Source: Ruminococcus sp. (GTDB lineage: Bacteria > Bacillota > Clostridia > Oscillospirales > Ruminococcaceae). Taken from it: DNA of 20,173 nt. The notes beneath the pieces were generated by a model. It saw nothing but the letters and a program-made list of their open reading frames with translations, was not told where the DNA came from and made no database searches. Positions 6,329 through 12,962 of this stretch are shown here, in pieces. The DNA is taken from contig NZ_JAHZAX010000018.1 in assembly GCF_019423705.1 (NCBI RefSeq), positions 1 through 20,173 of the forward strand, read 5' to 3'. Position numbers and translations under genes: made by a program. The number at the start of each line of letters is the position of its first letter. The first letter of the stretch is position 1.

Positions 6329-6368
6329 AAAAACTGCACTTGGACAGAAATGTTCAGGTGCAGTTTTT
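6329..6368. terminator. Bidirectional terminator after the regulator; copy 2 of the 29-bp repeat
   Basis: A 17-bp stem, AAAAACTGCACTTGGAC paired with GTTCAGGTGCAGTTTTT, surrounds the AGAAAT loop. With A-run and T-run on the two sides it can terminate in both directions. Its core 6334-6362 equals 1532-1560. Confidence 0.88.
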
Positions 6369-6381
6369 ATATGCAGCACAA

Positions 6382-6415
6382 TTCCCAAAGCAAAAGATTC
6401 CCGATTATTTGGGAA
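6382..6415. repeat. Inverted repeat TTCCCAAA / TTTGGGAA
   Basis: Perfect 8-bp arms at 6382-6389 and 6408-6415 with an 18-base loop lie 20 bp upstream of the next promoter. There is no T-run, so it looks more like a binding or recombination site than a terminator. Confidence 0.45.
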
Positions 6416-6434
6416 CTTGAAAAAAGTGCAGATT

Positions 6435-6463
6435 TGCTTTTTCATTGCTTTTGTGCTATGATT
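6435..6463 (+). promoter_or_regulatory. Promoter of the sigma-like gene
   Basis: TTGCTT (6435-6440), a 17-bp spacer and TATGAT (6458-6463) preceded by TGC give an extended -10 promoter upstream of the sigma-region-4-like gene. Confidence 0.65.
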
Positions 6464-6569
6464 ACTACAGCAAATTCAAAAGCCTGTCTGTTGATTCGGA
6501 GATGATGATATAGGCAGACCATATACTGACTTCCATACGCTGTATGCAGTAGATGAGCAGACCAGAAAG

Positions 6570-6884
6570 ATGTTCCGTCATCAGGAATATTTGGATCGGC
6601 GTGAAAGGCGAATGGTTATCACTTATCATGATAATATGTACGTTCCACCTGATCAGGAAGATATTCAGCTGCTTGCTTTACAGCAGGCACTTCTGATGCT
6701 CAAAAATCTGTATCAGGATAAATTTGAAGTCATAATCGGTTTCTATTATGGAAACTACAAAACAATAAAAGCATATGCTGTGAACTGCGGAATATCAAGG
6801 CAGGCAATGTCTAAAAAACTGCATAAGGCTTTGGAAATTCTGCGTCATATATGCTTTGAAAAACTTGAGAATCTTGAAAACTGA
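6570..6884 (+). CDS. Sigma-70 region-4-like helix-turn-helix protein of a recombinase cassette
   Basis: Residues 40-104 resemble sigma-70 region 4: LQQALLMLKNL, FYYGNYKTIKAYAVNCGISRQAMSKKLHKALEIL, with the recognition helix around SRQAMSKKL. No region 2 is present, so it is a short regulator rather than a full sigma factor. The N-terminal DRRERR...YHDNMYVPPDQEDIQ is polar. No good ribosome site precedes the ATG at 6570. The frame stays open back to a TGA at 6492, and GGAG at 6498-6501 is followed 8 nt later by ATA at 6510, which would add 20 residues beginning x-GRPYTDFHTLYAVDEQ; the true start may be there. Small proteins of this kind precede large serine recombinases in Firmicutes elements, as here (153 bp gap), and probably regulate them. 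The function is inferred from fold and place. Confidence 0.7.
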   Translation: MFRHQEYLDRRERRMVITYHDNMYVPPDQEDIQLLALQQALLMLKNLYQDKFEVIIGFYYGNYKTIKAYAVNCGISRQAMSKKLHKALEILRHICFEKLENLEN

Positions 6885-6965
6885 ATATGAAGAACGCATA
6901 ACTATTTTGATTGCTGCAATCCGGTTACAGACTGCGACGATCCGGCAACAATTTCTCTTTTCTGG

Positions 6966-6994
6966 TTGCGTTTATTTCTGATCTGCGCTAAAAT
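6966..6994 (+). promoter_or_regulatory. Promoter of the intact serine recombinase
   Basis: TTGCGT (6966-6971), a 17-bp spacer and TAAAAT (6989-6994) lie 43 bp before the ATG, and AGGAGG (7025-7030) is the ribosome site. Confidence 0.55.
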
Positions 6995-7037
6995 AGAAAT
7001 AGCAAATTTAAGCCTGTCGGTATAGGAGGAAACAAGT

Positions 7038-8639
7038 ATGCAGACAGGGAAAATCACTGCTTTATATGTCAGATTTTCTTTCGATGATGGAATTGACACG
7101 GAAAGCGGAAGCATTGAACACCAGAAAGCATTGCTGAAAAACTATGCTGAATCCAATGGCTTTACCAATCTTTCTTACTACGCAGATGATGGTTACACAG
7201 GCACAAACTTTAACCGTCCAAATTTTCAGCGTATGATGAATGACATCAAAAACGGACTGGTTGGAACAGTCATCGTCAAAGATATGAGCCGACTGGGCAG
7301 AAATTATCTTATGGTAGGTCAGTATGTGGAAATTGACTTTCCAAAGTACGATGTTCGCTTTATTGCAATCAGCGATAATGTGGATTCTGCCAAAGGAATG
7401 AATGATTTACTGCCGATCAATAATCTGATGAATGAATGGTACAGCAGAGATATTTCAAAGAAGATCCGTTCCATGGTACGCCAAAAAGGCAACAGCGGTC
7501 AGCATATCACATCAAAACTGCCTTATGGGTATTACAACACTCATGAGAACAAACAGGATTGGCAGGTGGATGAGGAAGCTGCAGAAGTTGTCCGAGAAAT
7601 ATTTGAACTGTATGTACATCATGCAATGGGAACAAAGCAGATTGCATTACAGTTGCAGGCTGAAAAACGTATTGGAGTGGAATATCACAAGAAAATACGA
7701 AAAGGGATTGCGGTTACTGCTGAGGATATTTATTTGTGGAACAGCGGAACGATTGCTGCCATTCTTAAGCGTCAGGAATACGTCGGTGATACGGTCAATT
7801 TTCACACACAGATTGCTTCTTACAAGAATAAGACTGTGATCTACAACGAAAGTGACAAGATCAAGATTTTTCCTGACACGCACCCTGCAATTATCAGTCG
7901 TGAACTGTTTCAGATGGCACAGGACAGATGTGAAAAGACAATACGTCATCCGTCAAGACCACATAAGTATCTTTTTGGTGATTATCTGTATTGTATGGAC
8001 TGTCACGCAAGAATGCACGGCAGAAGATGTGGGACAAAAAGTGAAAATGCTCTTTATTGCTATGAGTGTACAACTTACAGGAAAAGCAAAGGGTGTTACT
8101 TCCATGGTGTTCCTGAGAAATATCTTGAAACCGAGGTCTTACAGGCAATTCAGAGAGTGATCTATAAGGCAAATGCCAATCCCGATGAATTCTACAAGGC
8201 CATTCAGAAACGTGTTGAGAAGAGGTCTGATGACTGCAAAGCGGTTGTTTTAGCGGAGCTTGAAAAATCTCAGCTTCGCATTACGGAAATCGATAAGTAC
8301 ATTCAAGGTTTGTTTGAGGCAAAGGTCAGAGGTGAAATAGACGGCTCGCTGTTTGCAAGTTTGAAAAGGACTTACGATGAAGAAAAAGAACAGCTTAACG
8401 CATTAGTTGCAGAACTCATAGGAAAACTTCATGAGAAAAATGAGTCTGTCAACAAGGTCAAACTGTTTATGCAGGCAATCGAAAAGTATGATGCCGTTAC
8501 AGAACTCACTCCGCAGGTATTGGCTGACTTTATTGAACATATTGAAGTCGGCAAATGTCAAAACACAAGTAAAAAGCTGCCTTTTTCCAAAAGGGATAAT
8601 GCAGTTTCAGTGTTTTTCTGGGGTATCGGCATTTTTTAA
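7038..8639 (+). CDS. Large serine recombinase (site-specific integrase/resolvase), intact
   Basis: All domains of a large serine recombinase are present in 533 residues. The catalytic domain (1-145) has the nucleophile Ser14 in LYVRFS and Arg85/Arg88 in SRLGRN, and ends in NEWYSRDISKK. The recombinase domain follows (about 155-300; PYGYY, VDEEAAEVVREIFELY, GDTVNF, HPAII). A zinc ribbon has C319/C322 and C341/C344/C353. A long coiled coil (about 385-460) comes before the end. Such enzymes join attachment sites through a Ser-DNA intermediate and move integrative elements. AGGAGG lies 7 nt before the ATG. It is preceded by the sigma-like gene and ends 83 bp before the leftward permease gene, so it probably marks the right border of an integrated segment. 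Its post-catalytic half resembles the remnant at the left edge (GDTVNF, HPAII), but the C-terminus lacks the AraC-like domain. Confidence 0.93.
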   Translation: MQTGKITALYVRFSFDDGIDTESGSIEHQKALLKNYAESNGFTNLSYYADDGYTGTNFNRPNFQRMMNDIKNGLVGTVIVKDMSRLGRNYLMVGQYVEIDFPKYDVRFIAISDNVDSAKGMNDLLPINNLMNEWYSRDISKKIRSMVRQKGNSGQHITSKLPYGYYNTHENKQDWQVDEEAAEVVREIFELYVHHAMGTKQIALQLQAEKRIGVEYHKKIRKGIAVTAEDIYLWNSGTIAAILKRQEYVGDTVNFHTQIASYKNKTVIYNESDKIKIFPDTHPAIISRELFQMAQDRCEKTIRHPSRPHKYLFGDYLYCMDCHARMHGRRCGTKSENALYCYECTTYRKSKGCYFHGVPEKYLETEVLQAIQRVIYKANANPDEFYKAIQKRVEKRSDDCKAVVLAELEKSQLRITEIDKYIQGLFEAKVRGEIDGSLFASLKRTYDEEKEQLNALVAELIGKLHEKNESVNKVKLFMQAIEKYDAVTELTPQVLADFIEHIEVGKCQNTSKKLPFSKRDNAVSVFFWGIGIF

Positions 8640-8722
8640 TTGGGAAATGGCGAGTTCCCTAAGCGTATTACGACCACCGCATTTTTATGCGATACTGCTT
8701 TTATTTTTCATCAAAACGATCA

Positions 8723-9493
8723 TTATTTTAGCCAATTGACCGCCAAAATAGCCACGCCGAGAACAACAAGCACAGTTCCCGTCGCCCTGTTAAGGGTCTT
8801 TGCGGAGACTTTGTTCGCTATCACTGCAGCGATAAGGGCGAACACCAGCGTGCTTATTATACATATCACAAGTGCAGGGATATCGGGCAGACCGCCAATC
8901 ACGATATGGCTTGCCGAGCCCGTGAAAGCTGTTGCCGCCATAATGAAAACGCTTGTGCCAACGGCGGTCTTTAGCTCATAACCCAGCACAGATGTGAGGA
9001 CGAGCAACATCATCATTCCGCCGCCTGCGCCGATAAATCCGCATATAAAGCCCACCATTGCACCGCAGAGCACCGAACGGACGGCTTTCTGCTGCGCCGT
9101 TGCGTTTGTGAAGCGTGCTTTCGGCTCAGTAACAGGTTTTGCAATGAACTTCACGCCGAGAAGCAGCGTCATAAACGTTGAAAAACTGCCCATCGTTTTT
9201 GACGGCACGATGCTTGCGACATAGCTTCCCACAAGGGTGAAGCACAGCACCGAAGCCATCATAATAAGTCCGTTGCGGATATCGAGATTTTTGTTTTTTG
9301 CGTATGTATATGCGGAAGCTGCGCTGGCGAGAACGTCGCTTGCAAGGGCTATGGCCACCGCTTGATATGGTTCCATTCCAAGAAAGGTTATGAGCATAGG
9401 GCTTATGACCGCCGCAGCGCTCATTCCTGCAAAGCCCGTTCCAAGCCCTGCGCCAAGCCCTGCAAGGATACACACGATAACTTTTATCAGCAT
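8723..9493 (-). CDS. TauE/SafE-family membrane permease (sulfite/organosulfonate exporter family)
   Basis: The 256-residue protein is strongly hydrophobic, with about eight membrane helices in two pseudo-repeats. Each repeat begins with a Gly-rich motif typical of the family: GLGTGFAGMSAAAVISPML near residue 16 and GFICGFIGAGGGMMMLLVL near 150. Family members carry small sulfur-containing or organic anions across the inner membrane; the substrate here is unknown. The ATG has only a distant AAAGGA (14 nt), so translation may be modest. It is monocistronic: its own promoter lies at 9559-9564 and the next gene upstream ends in a terminator. Higher GC and codon choice than in the recombinase cassette suggest resident DNA begins here. 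Confidence 0.88.
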   Translation of the reverse strand: MLIKVIVCILAGLGAGLGTGFAGMSAAAVISPMLITFLGMEPYQAVAIALASDVLASAASAYTYAKNKNLDIRNGLIMMASVLCFTLVGSYVASIVPSKTMGSFSTFMTLLLGVKFIAKPVTEPKARFTNATAQQKAVRSVLCGAMVGFICGFIGAGGGMMMLLVLTSVLGYELKTAVGTSVFIMAATAFTGSASHIVIGGLPDIPALVICIISTLVFALIAAVIANKVSAKTLNRATGTVLVVLGVAILAVNWLK

Positions 9494-9558
9494 TCTAACT
9501 TTATCAGTCCTTTTAAAATTTGATAGTTTCGTTTGTTAAATATTGAGGAACATCAAAT

Positions 9559-9564
9559 ATTATA
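9559..9564 (-). promoter_or_regulatory. Extended -10 element of the permease gene
   Basis: TGCTATAAT is read on the minus strand about 66 bp before the permease ATG. The -35 region (TCACAA at 17 bp) is poor, so the extended -10 probably carries recognition. Confidence 0.55.
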
Positions 9565-9610
9565 GCATATGTATTTTAGTATTGTGAGAAAAATGTATGA
9601 ACATTAATAT

Positions 9611-9649
9611 AACAAAACGACCCTCAGAGGGCGTTCGTCCCCGAGGGTC
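9611..9649 (-). terminator. Rho-independent terminator of the carboxypeptidase gene
   Basis: GACCCTC (9619-9625) pairs with GAGGGTC (9643-9649); on the minus strand GTTTTGTT follows. A second small hairpin with TTTTTT (about 9650-9670, AAAGCT-N4-AGCTTT) precedes it on the same transcript, forming a tandem terminator. Confidence 0.75.
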
Positions 9650-9682
9650 AAAAAAGCTGAAAAGCTTTTAAACATTGATCGT

Positions 9683-11458
9683 TTAATCTTTGTATTGCGA
9701 AGTTATACCGAAATATTCTTCAAAGCACAGTCCGCTGTATGTAATGTTCTGTGCCAAAGGCGTACCGACATATCTGATATGCCAAGGCTCATATTTATAA
9801 CCTGTAACAGCTTCCTTGCCCTTTGGATAGCGGATTATAAAGCCGTACTTTGCGCAGTTGTTCGCAAGCCATTTAGCTTCTTTTGTTCCGCCGAAAGAGT
9901 CGCTGGCTTTGTTCACATCAATGACCATACCTGTCTGATGTTCGCTGTAACCCGGTCTTGCGGAATATGTATCGGCTGCTGCCTTGCCGTCACGGCGAAC
10001 ATACGAATCATAAAGATACTTCTGATCGTAATATGAACGATAGCCCGAGCATACCCACAGGCTTATACCGTCCTTATATGCAGCGCTCTGCATTTTCGTG
10101 AAAGCGGCGGAAGTCTCCTTCGTCAGACCTTTTGGGTCATAGCTTGCAGGCAGGGAATAGCTTTTGTTTGCGATCAGAACGCCGTCAACATAGCTTGCGC
10201 CGTTTTTAACTTCAATGGTGTGGTCGGCGGTGGTGACTGTTATCTCCTGTGAATACCCGCCGTAATGATTTACGCCCCTGTCGTCAGTCTTGCAGGCTCT
10301 GACCTTGAATTTGTATGTGCTGTTTGCGTAAAGGCCATTGATAGCACAGGAATTTACAGTCGATGAAGCAATGTTTTTCCAGCTTCCGTTCGACCATATA
10401 AAGACCTTGTAGCTTGTGCAGCCAACAGACTTCCAGTTAAGGTCAAGGGTCGTTGCTGTGATGTCGGAAGCCTTCAATCCTGTGACCTGTCTCGGGTTTG
10501 TGGCTGAATTGTAGTTATCAGAATAGCCTCCGTATATCTTCTTGCCTCCAACAAGCTTGTAGGCTCTCACCTTGAAATTCTCTCTTGTTGCGGCCGGCAG
10601 ACCTGTTACTATATATGTTGTGCCAGTCACATCTGCGATCTCGGGATATTTGCCCTTTGAACGCATACAAACTGAATATCCGTCCGCACCATTTACGGCG
10701 TTCCAGCTGAGCTTTATTGAGCTTGTGTTAGGCGTTCTCGATGATACGCCAGTTACCTTGCCAACATTATAGACTTCTGCAGTGGCGTCGGCTGATATCT
10801 TGCCATAATGATTTGAGCCCTTGTCGTCAGTCTTACAGGCTCTCACTCTGAAAGTATAGCTGCCTGTTGAAAGTCCTGTCACCGTGCAGAAAGGCGTAGT
10901 TGTCCGTGCGATCTGCGTCCACTTGCCGTTTTTATACATAAACACACGATAGTCTGTGCAGCCCACCTTGTTCCAAGTGAGATTCACCGCAGAGCTTGTC
11001 ATAGTCTCCGCCTTCAAATTCGTTATAGGTCGTGGATTGGTGGCGGAATTATAGTTTGCCGAATAGCTGCCATAGACCTTTTTTCCGTTCACAAGCTTGT
11101 AGGCTCTGACCTTAAAATTCTCTCTCGTTGCAGCCGGCAGACCTGTTACTGTGTAGGTTGTGTCCGTCACGTCAGCGATCTCTGGATATTTGCCCTTTGA
11201 GCGCATACAAACGGAATATCCGTCCGCACCATTTACGGCGTTCCAGCTGAGCTTTATCTCGCTTATGCCGGGAGTCCTTGATGAAAGTCCTGTGACTTGT
11301 CCCACATATACCTGCGCTGTGACCTCGGCTGCACTTGCGGGCATAAGTGCTCCGCTTTCGCTGACAGGCGCAAAACCCACCGCACATATCATTATCGCAG
11401 CACAAGCGGCCGCAACGGCATTTTTACTTTTTCTGTTTTTGAATGTTGTCAATTTCAT
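9683..11458 (-). CDS. Secreted four-FN3 VanY-type D-alanyl-D-alanine carboxypeptidase (peptidase M15B)
   Basis: The 591-residue precursor starts at the ATG at 11458, 8 nt after AAAGGAG; an earlier in-frame ATG overlaps that site. A basic N-terminus and hydrophobic stretch (about 12-45, ending ASAA) form a signal peptide. Four FN3-like modules follow (about 52-140, 145-230, 232-322, 325-412). Modules 1-2 repeat as 3-4 with a 180-residue period. The C-terminal zinc peptidase (about 420-591) shows SGYRS (471-475), SEHQTGMVID (505-514) and EPWHIRYVG (557-565). His507, Asp514 and His560 are the metal ligands and Glu557 the likely base. Such enzymes trim the terminal D-Ala from cell-wall stem peptides. 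The FN3 array probably holds the enzyme at the wall or spaces it. There are no van regulatory genes nearby, so vancomycin resistance is not implied. Monocistronic. Confidence 0.92.
   Translation of the reverse strand: MKLTTFKNRKSKNAVAAACAAIMICAVGFAPVSESGALMPASAAEVTAQVYVGQVTGLSSRTPGISEIKLSWNAVNGADGYSVCMRSKGKYPEIADVTDTTYTVTGLPAATRENFKVRAYKLVNGKKVYGSYSANYNSATNPRPITNLKAETMTSSAVNLTWNKVGCTDYRVFMYKNGKWTQIARTTTPFCTVTGLSTGSYTFRVRACKTDDKGSNHYGKISADATAEVYNVGKVTGVSSRTPNTSSIKLSWNAVNGADGYSVCMRSKGKYPEIADVTGTTYIVTGLPAATRENFKVRAYKLVGGKKIYGGYSDNYNSATNPRQVTGLKASDITATTLDLNWKSVGCTSYKVFIWSNGSWKNIASSTVNSCAINGLYANSTYKFKVRACKTDDRGVNHYGGYSQEITVTTADHTIEVKNGASYVDGVLIANKSYSLPASYDPKGLTKETSAAFTKMQSAAYKDGISLWVCSGYRSYYDQKYLYDSYVRRDGKAAADTYSARPGYSEHQTGMVIDVNKASDSFGGTKEAKWLANNCAKYGFIIRYPKGKEAVTGYKYEPWHIRYVGTPLAQNITYSGLCFEEYFGITSQYKD
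10223..11296. repeat. 540-bp tandem duplication of an FN3 pair
   Basis: The segments around 10561-10720 and 11101-11260 are nearly identical at an exact offset of 540 bp, equal to 180 codons. Nucleotide as well as protein identity is high in the first FN3 of each pair and lower in the second. Confidence 0.9.
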
Positions 11459-11507
11459 TTTAGGTTCTCCTTTCATTTATTTTGACAGTCCTTTGTTTTA
11501 CATTTAC

Positions 11508-11536
11508 ATTATAGCACAACTTGAACAGTTTGTAAA
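11508..11536 (-). promoter_or_regulatory. Promoter of the carboxypeptidase gene
   Basis: On the minus strand TTTACA (11531-11536), a 17-bp spacer and TATAAT (11508-11513) with TGC before it form a strong extended -10 promoter about 50 bp before the start codon. Confidence 0.8.
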
Positions 11537-11560
11537 CAGGAAAATCGCACAAAACAATTT

Positions 11561-11600
11561 AAGGCAGCACCTCACAAACTTTGTATGATGCTGCCTTTTT
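11561..11600. terminator. Terminator downstream of the MATE gene
   Basis: AAGGCAGCA (11561-11569) pairs perfectly with TGCTGCCTT (11589-11597) around a 19-base loop. It closes the leftward GH59-MATE operon; the T-run is better on the plus strand (TTTTTATATT), so it can work in both directions. Confidence 0.7.
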
Positions 11601-11603
11601 ATA

Positions 11604-12962
11604 TTATTTTTCTCCCACAATAGAATGGAGCCGCCATTTGCCGCCACGATATCTTATAAGGCTGACCATAGCCGTCACGAACCAGGTGGCTGCGGTGGTG
11701 AGCCATATGCCCCAAAAGCCTATGAAAGCTATCTTTGTGAGCACAAGCGACAGACCGATTCGGCAGACGACTTCCGCCATTCCGTTGACAAGGGCGTAAT
11801 TGGTATCCCCTGCGCCGTTGAGGAAGCCCCTTGTGGTGTGGATAATGCCCAGCGACCAGTAAAACAGCGCCGTGATGATAAGTGACTTTGCGGCGATATT
11901 GATAACGTTCTTGCCGCTGACGAACCAGCCCGTTATGAATCTGCCGAAAGCGGTAAATAGCACCAGCACCACCAGCGAGAACATCACGGATATTTTTACT
12001 GCGCTCTGCACACCATTCTGCGCCCTTTTCTGCTTGCCTGCGCCGATATTCTGTCCTGTGAATGTGGATACCGCCGCATTAAGGGACGAAAACGGCTGCT
12101 GGACGAATTGCTCGATACGCATTGAAACTGTGTATGCCGCCATAACAGTCTCGCCGAAGCCGTTTGTCACACTCTGGAGGGCGACCATTGAAACTGATAT
12201 CAGTCCGTTTTGAATTGCGATAGGCACGCCCGTTTTAACGCAGCGGCTCATCATAAGCTTGTCGGGGTGGAGATCGTCGGCGGTGAGCTTTATCTCTCCG
12301 CTGACCGCAAAGCAATATATTATGCAGGATATCACCGAAAGCGCTTGTGTCAGAACTGTCGCCCAAGCTGCGCCCACAATTCCAAATTTAAACACCACCA
12401 CGAACAGCAGATCAAGCAGGGCGTTCAAAATGCTTGCCGCACCGAGGAATATCAGCGGCGTTTTTGAGTCGCCCAAAGCACGCATTATGGCGTTTATCCA
12501 GTTGTATGCCGCCACCGCCAGCGTTCCGCCGCAGGCTATTCGCATATACGCCGCCGAGTCGGCAATAAGCCTGTTCGGAACGTTCAAAAGCTCCAATATC
12601 GGCCTTGCGGCAGGTACGGAAATAAGGCTTATGACTATGCCGAATATCGCCGTAACAAGGGCTGAATTGAACACCGATGACTTCATTGCCCGCTCATCGT
12701 CCGCCCCGAAATACTGCGCCGTGATTATTCCTGCCCCAACGGACAGGCCTATGCAAAGAGTGTAAAAAAGATACGTTATCGAACCCGTCGCACCCACAGC
12801 GGCAAGGGCGTCATCGCCCAGATAACGCCCCACCACCATTGTGTCTACTATATTATAAGTCTGCTGCAAGAGATTTCCTGCAAGCAGGGGCAGCGAAAAC
12901 ATCACGATATGCCGCATTTCGCTGCCTGTTGTCATATCAGTCGTCCTGCTAAATTTACTCAT
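11604..12962 (-). CDS. MATE-family multidrug/cation antiporter
   Basis: The 452-residue protein has about twelve membrane helices in two homologous halves and typical MATE signatures: MFSLPLLAGNLLQQTYNIVDTMVVGRYLG (about 21-49) and the matching second-half motif GVPIAIQNGLISVSMVALQSVTNGFG. Family members export drugs, organic cations or metabolites in exchange for Na+ or H+. Its ATG overlaps the stop of the GH59 gene by 8 nt (ATGAGTAA), so it is translated by coupling. Pairing with a glycosidase suggests a role linked to the same substrate, such as exporting a toxic aglycone, but that is inference; MATE genes are common and the specificity is not readable. Confidence 0.92.
   Translation of the reverse strand: MSKFSRTTDMTTGSEMRHIVMFSLPLLAGNLLQQTYNIVDTMVVGRYLGDDALAAVGATGSITYLFYTLCIGLSVGAGIITAQYFGADDERAMKSSVFNSALVTAIFGIVISLISVPAARPILELLNVPNRLIADSAAYMRIACGGTLAVAAYNWINAIMRALGDSKTPLIFLGAASILNALLDLLFVVVFKFGIVGAAWATVLTQALSVISCIIYCFAVSGEIKLTADDLHPDKLMMSRCVKTGVPIAIQNGLISVSMVALQSVTNGFGETVMAAYTVSMRIEQFVQQPFSSLNAAVSTFTGQNIGAGKQKRAQNGVQSAVKISVMFSLVVLVLFTAFGRFITGWFVSGKNVINIAAKSLIITALFYWSLGIIHTTRGFLNGAGDTNYALVNGMAEVVCRIGLSLVLTKIAFIGFWGIWLTTAATWFVTAMVSLIRYRGGKWRLHSIVGEK

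Noticed and set aside
8642..8690. Small inverted repeats (GGGAA/TTCCC, CGCA/TGCG) after the intact recombinase, considered as attachment site or terminator
   Set aside because: Stems are 4-5 bp without a clean T-run, and no matching copy was found elsewhere in the window that would define an att pair.
9683..11458. Vancomycin resistance gene
   Set aside because: The peptidase belongs to the VanY-like family, but there is no vanHAX or two-component pair nearby, and FN3-bearing members are general wall enzymes.
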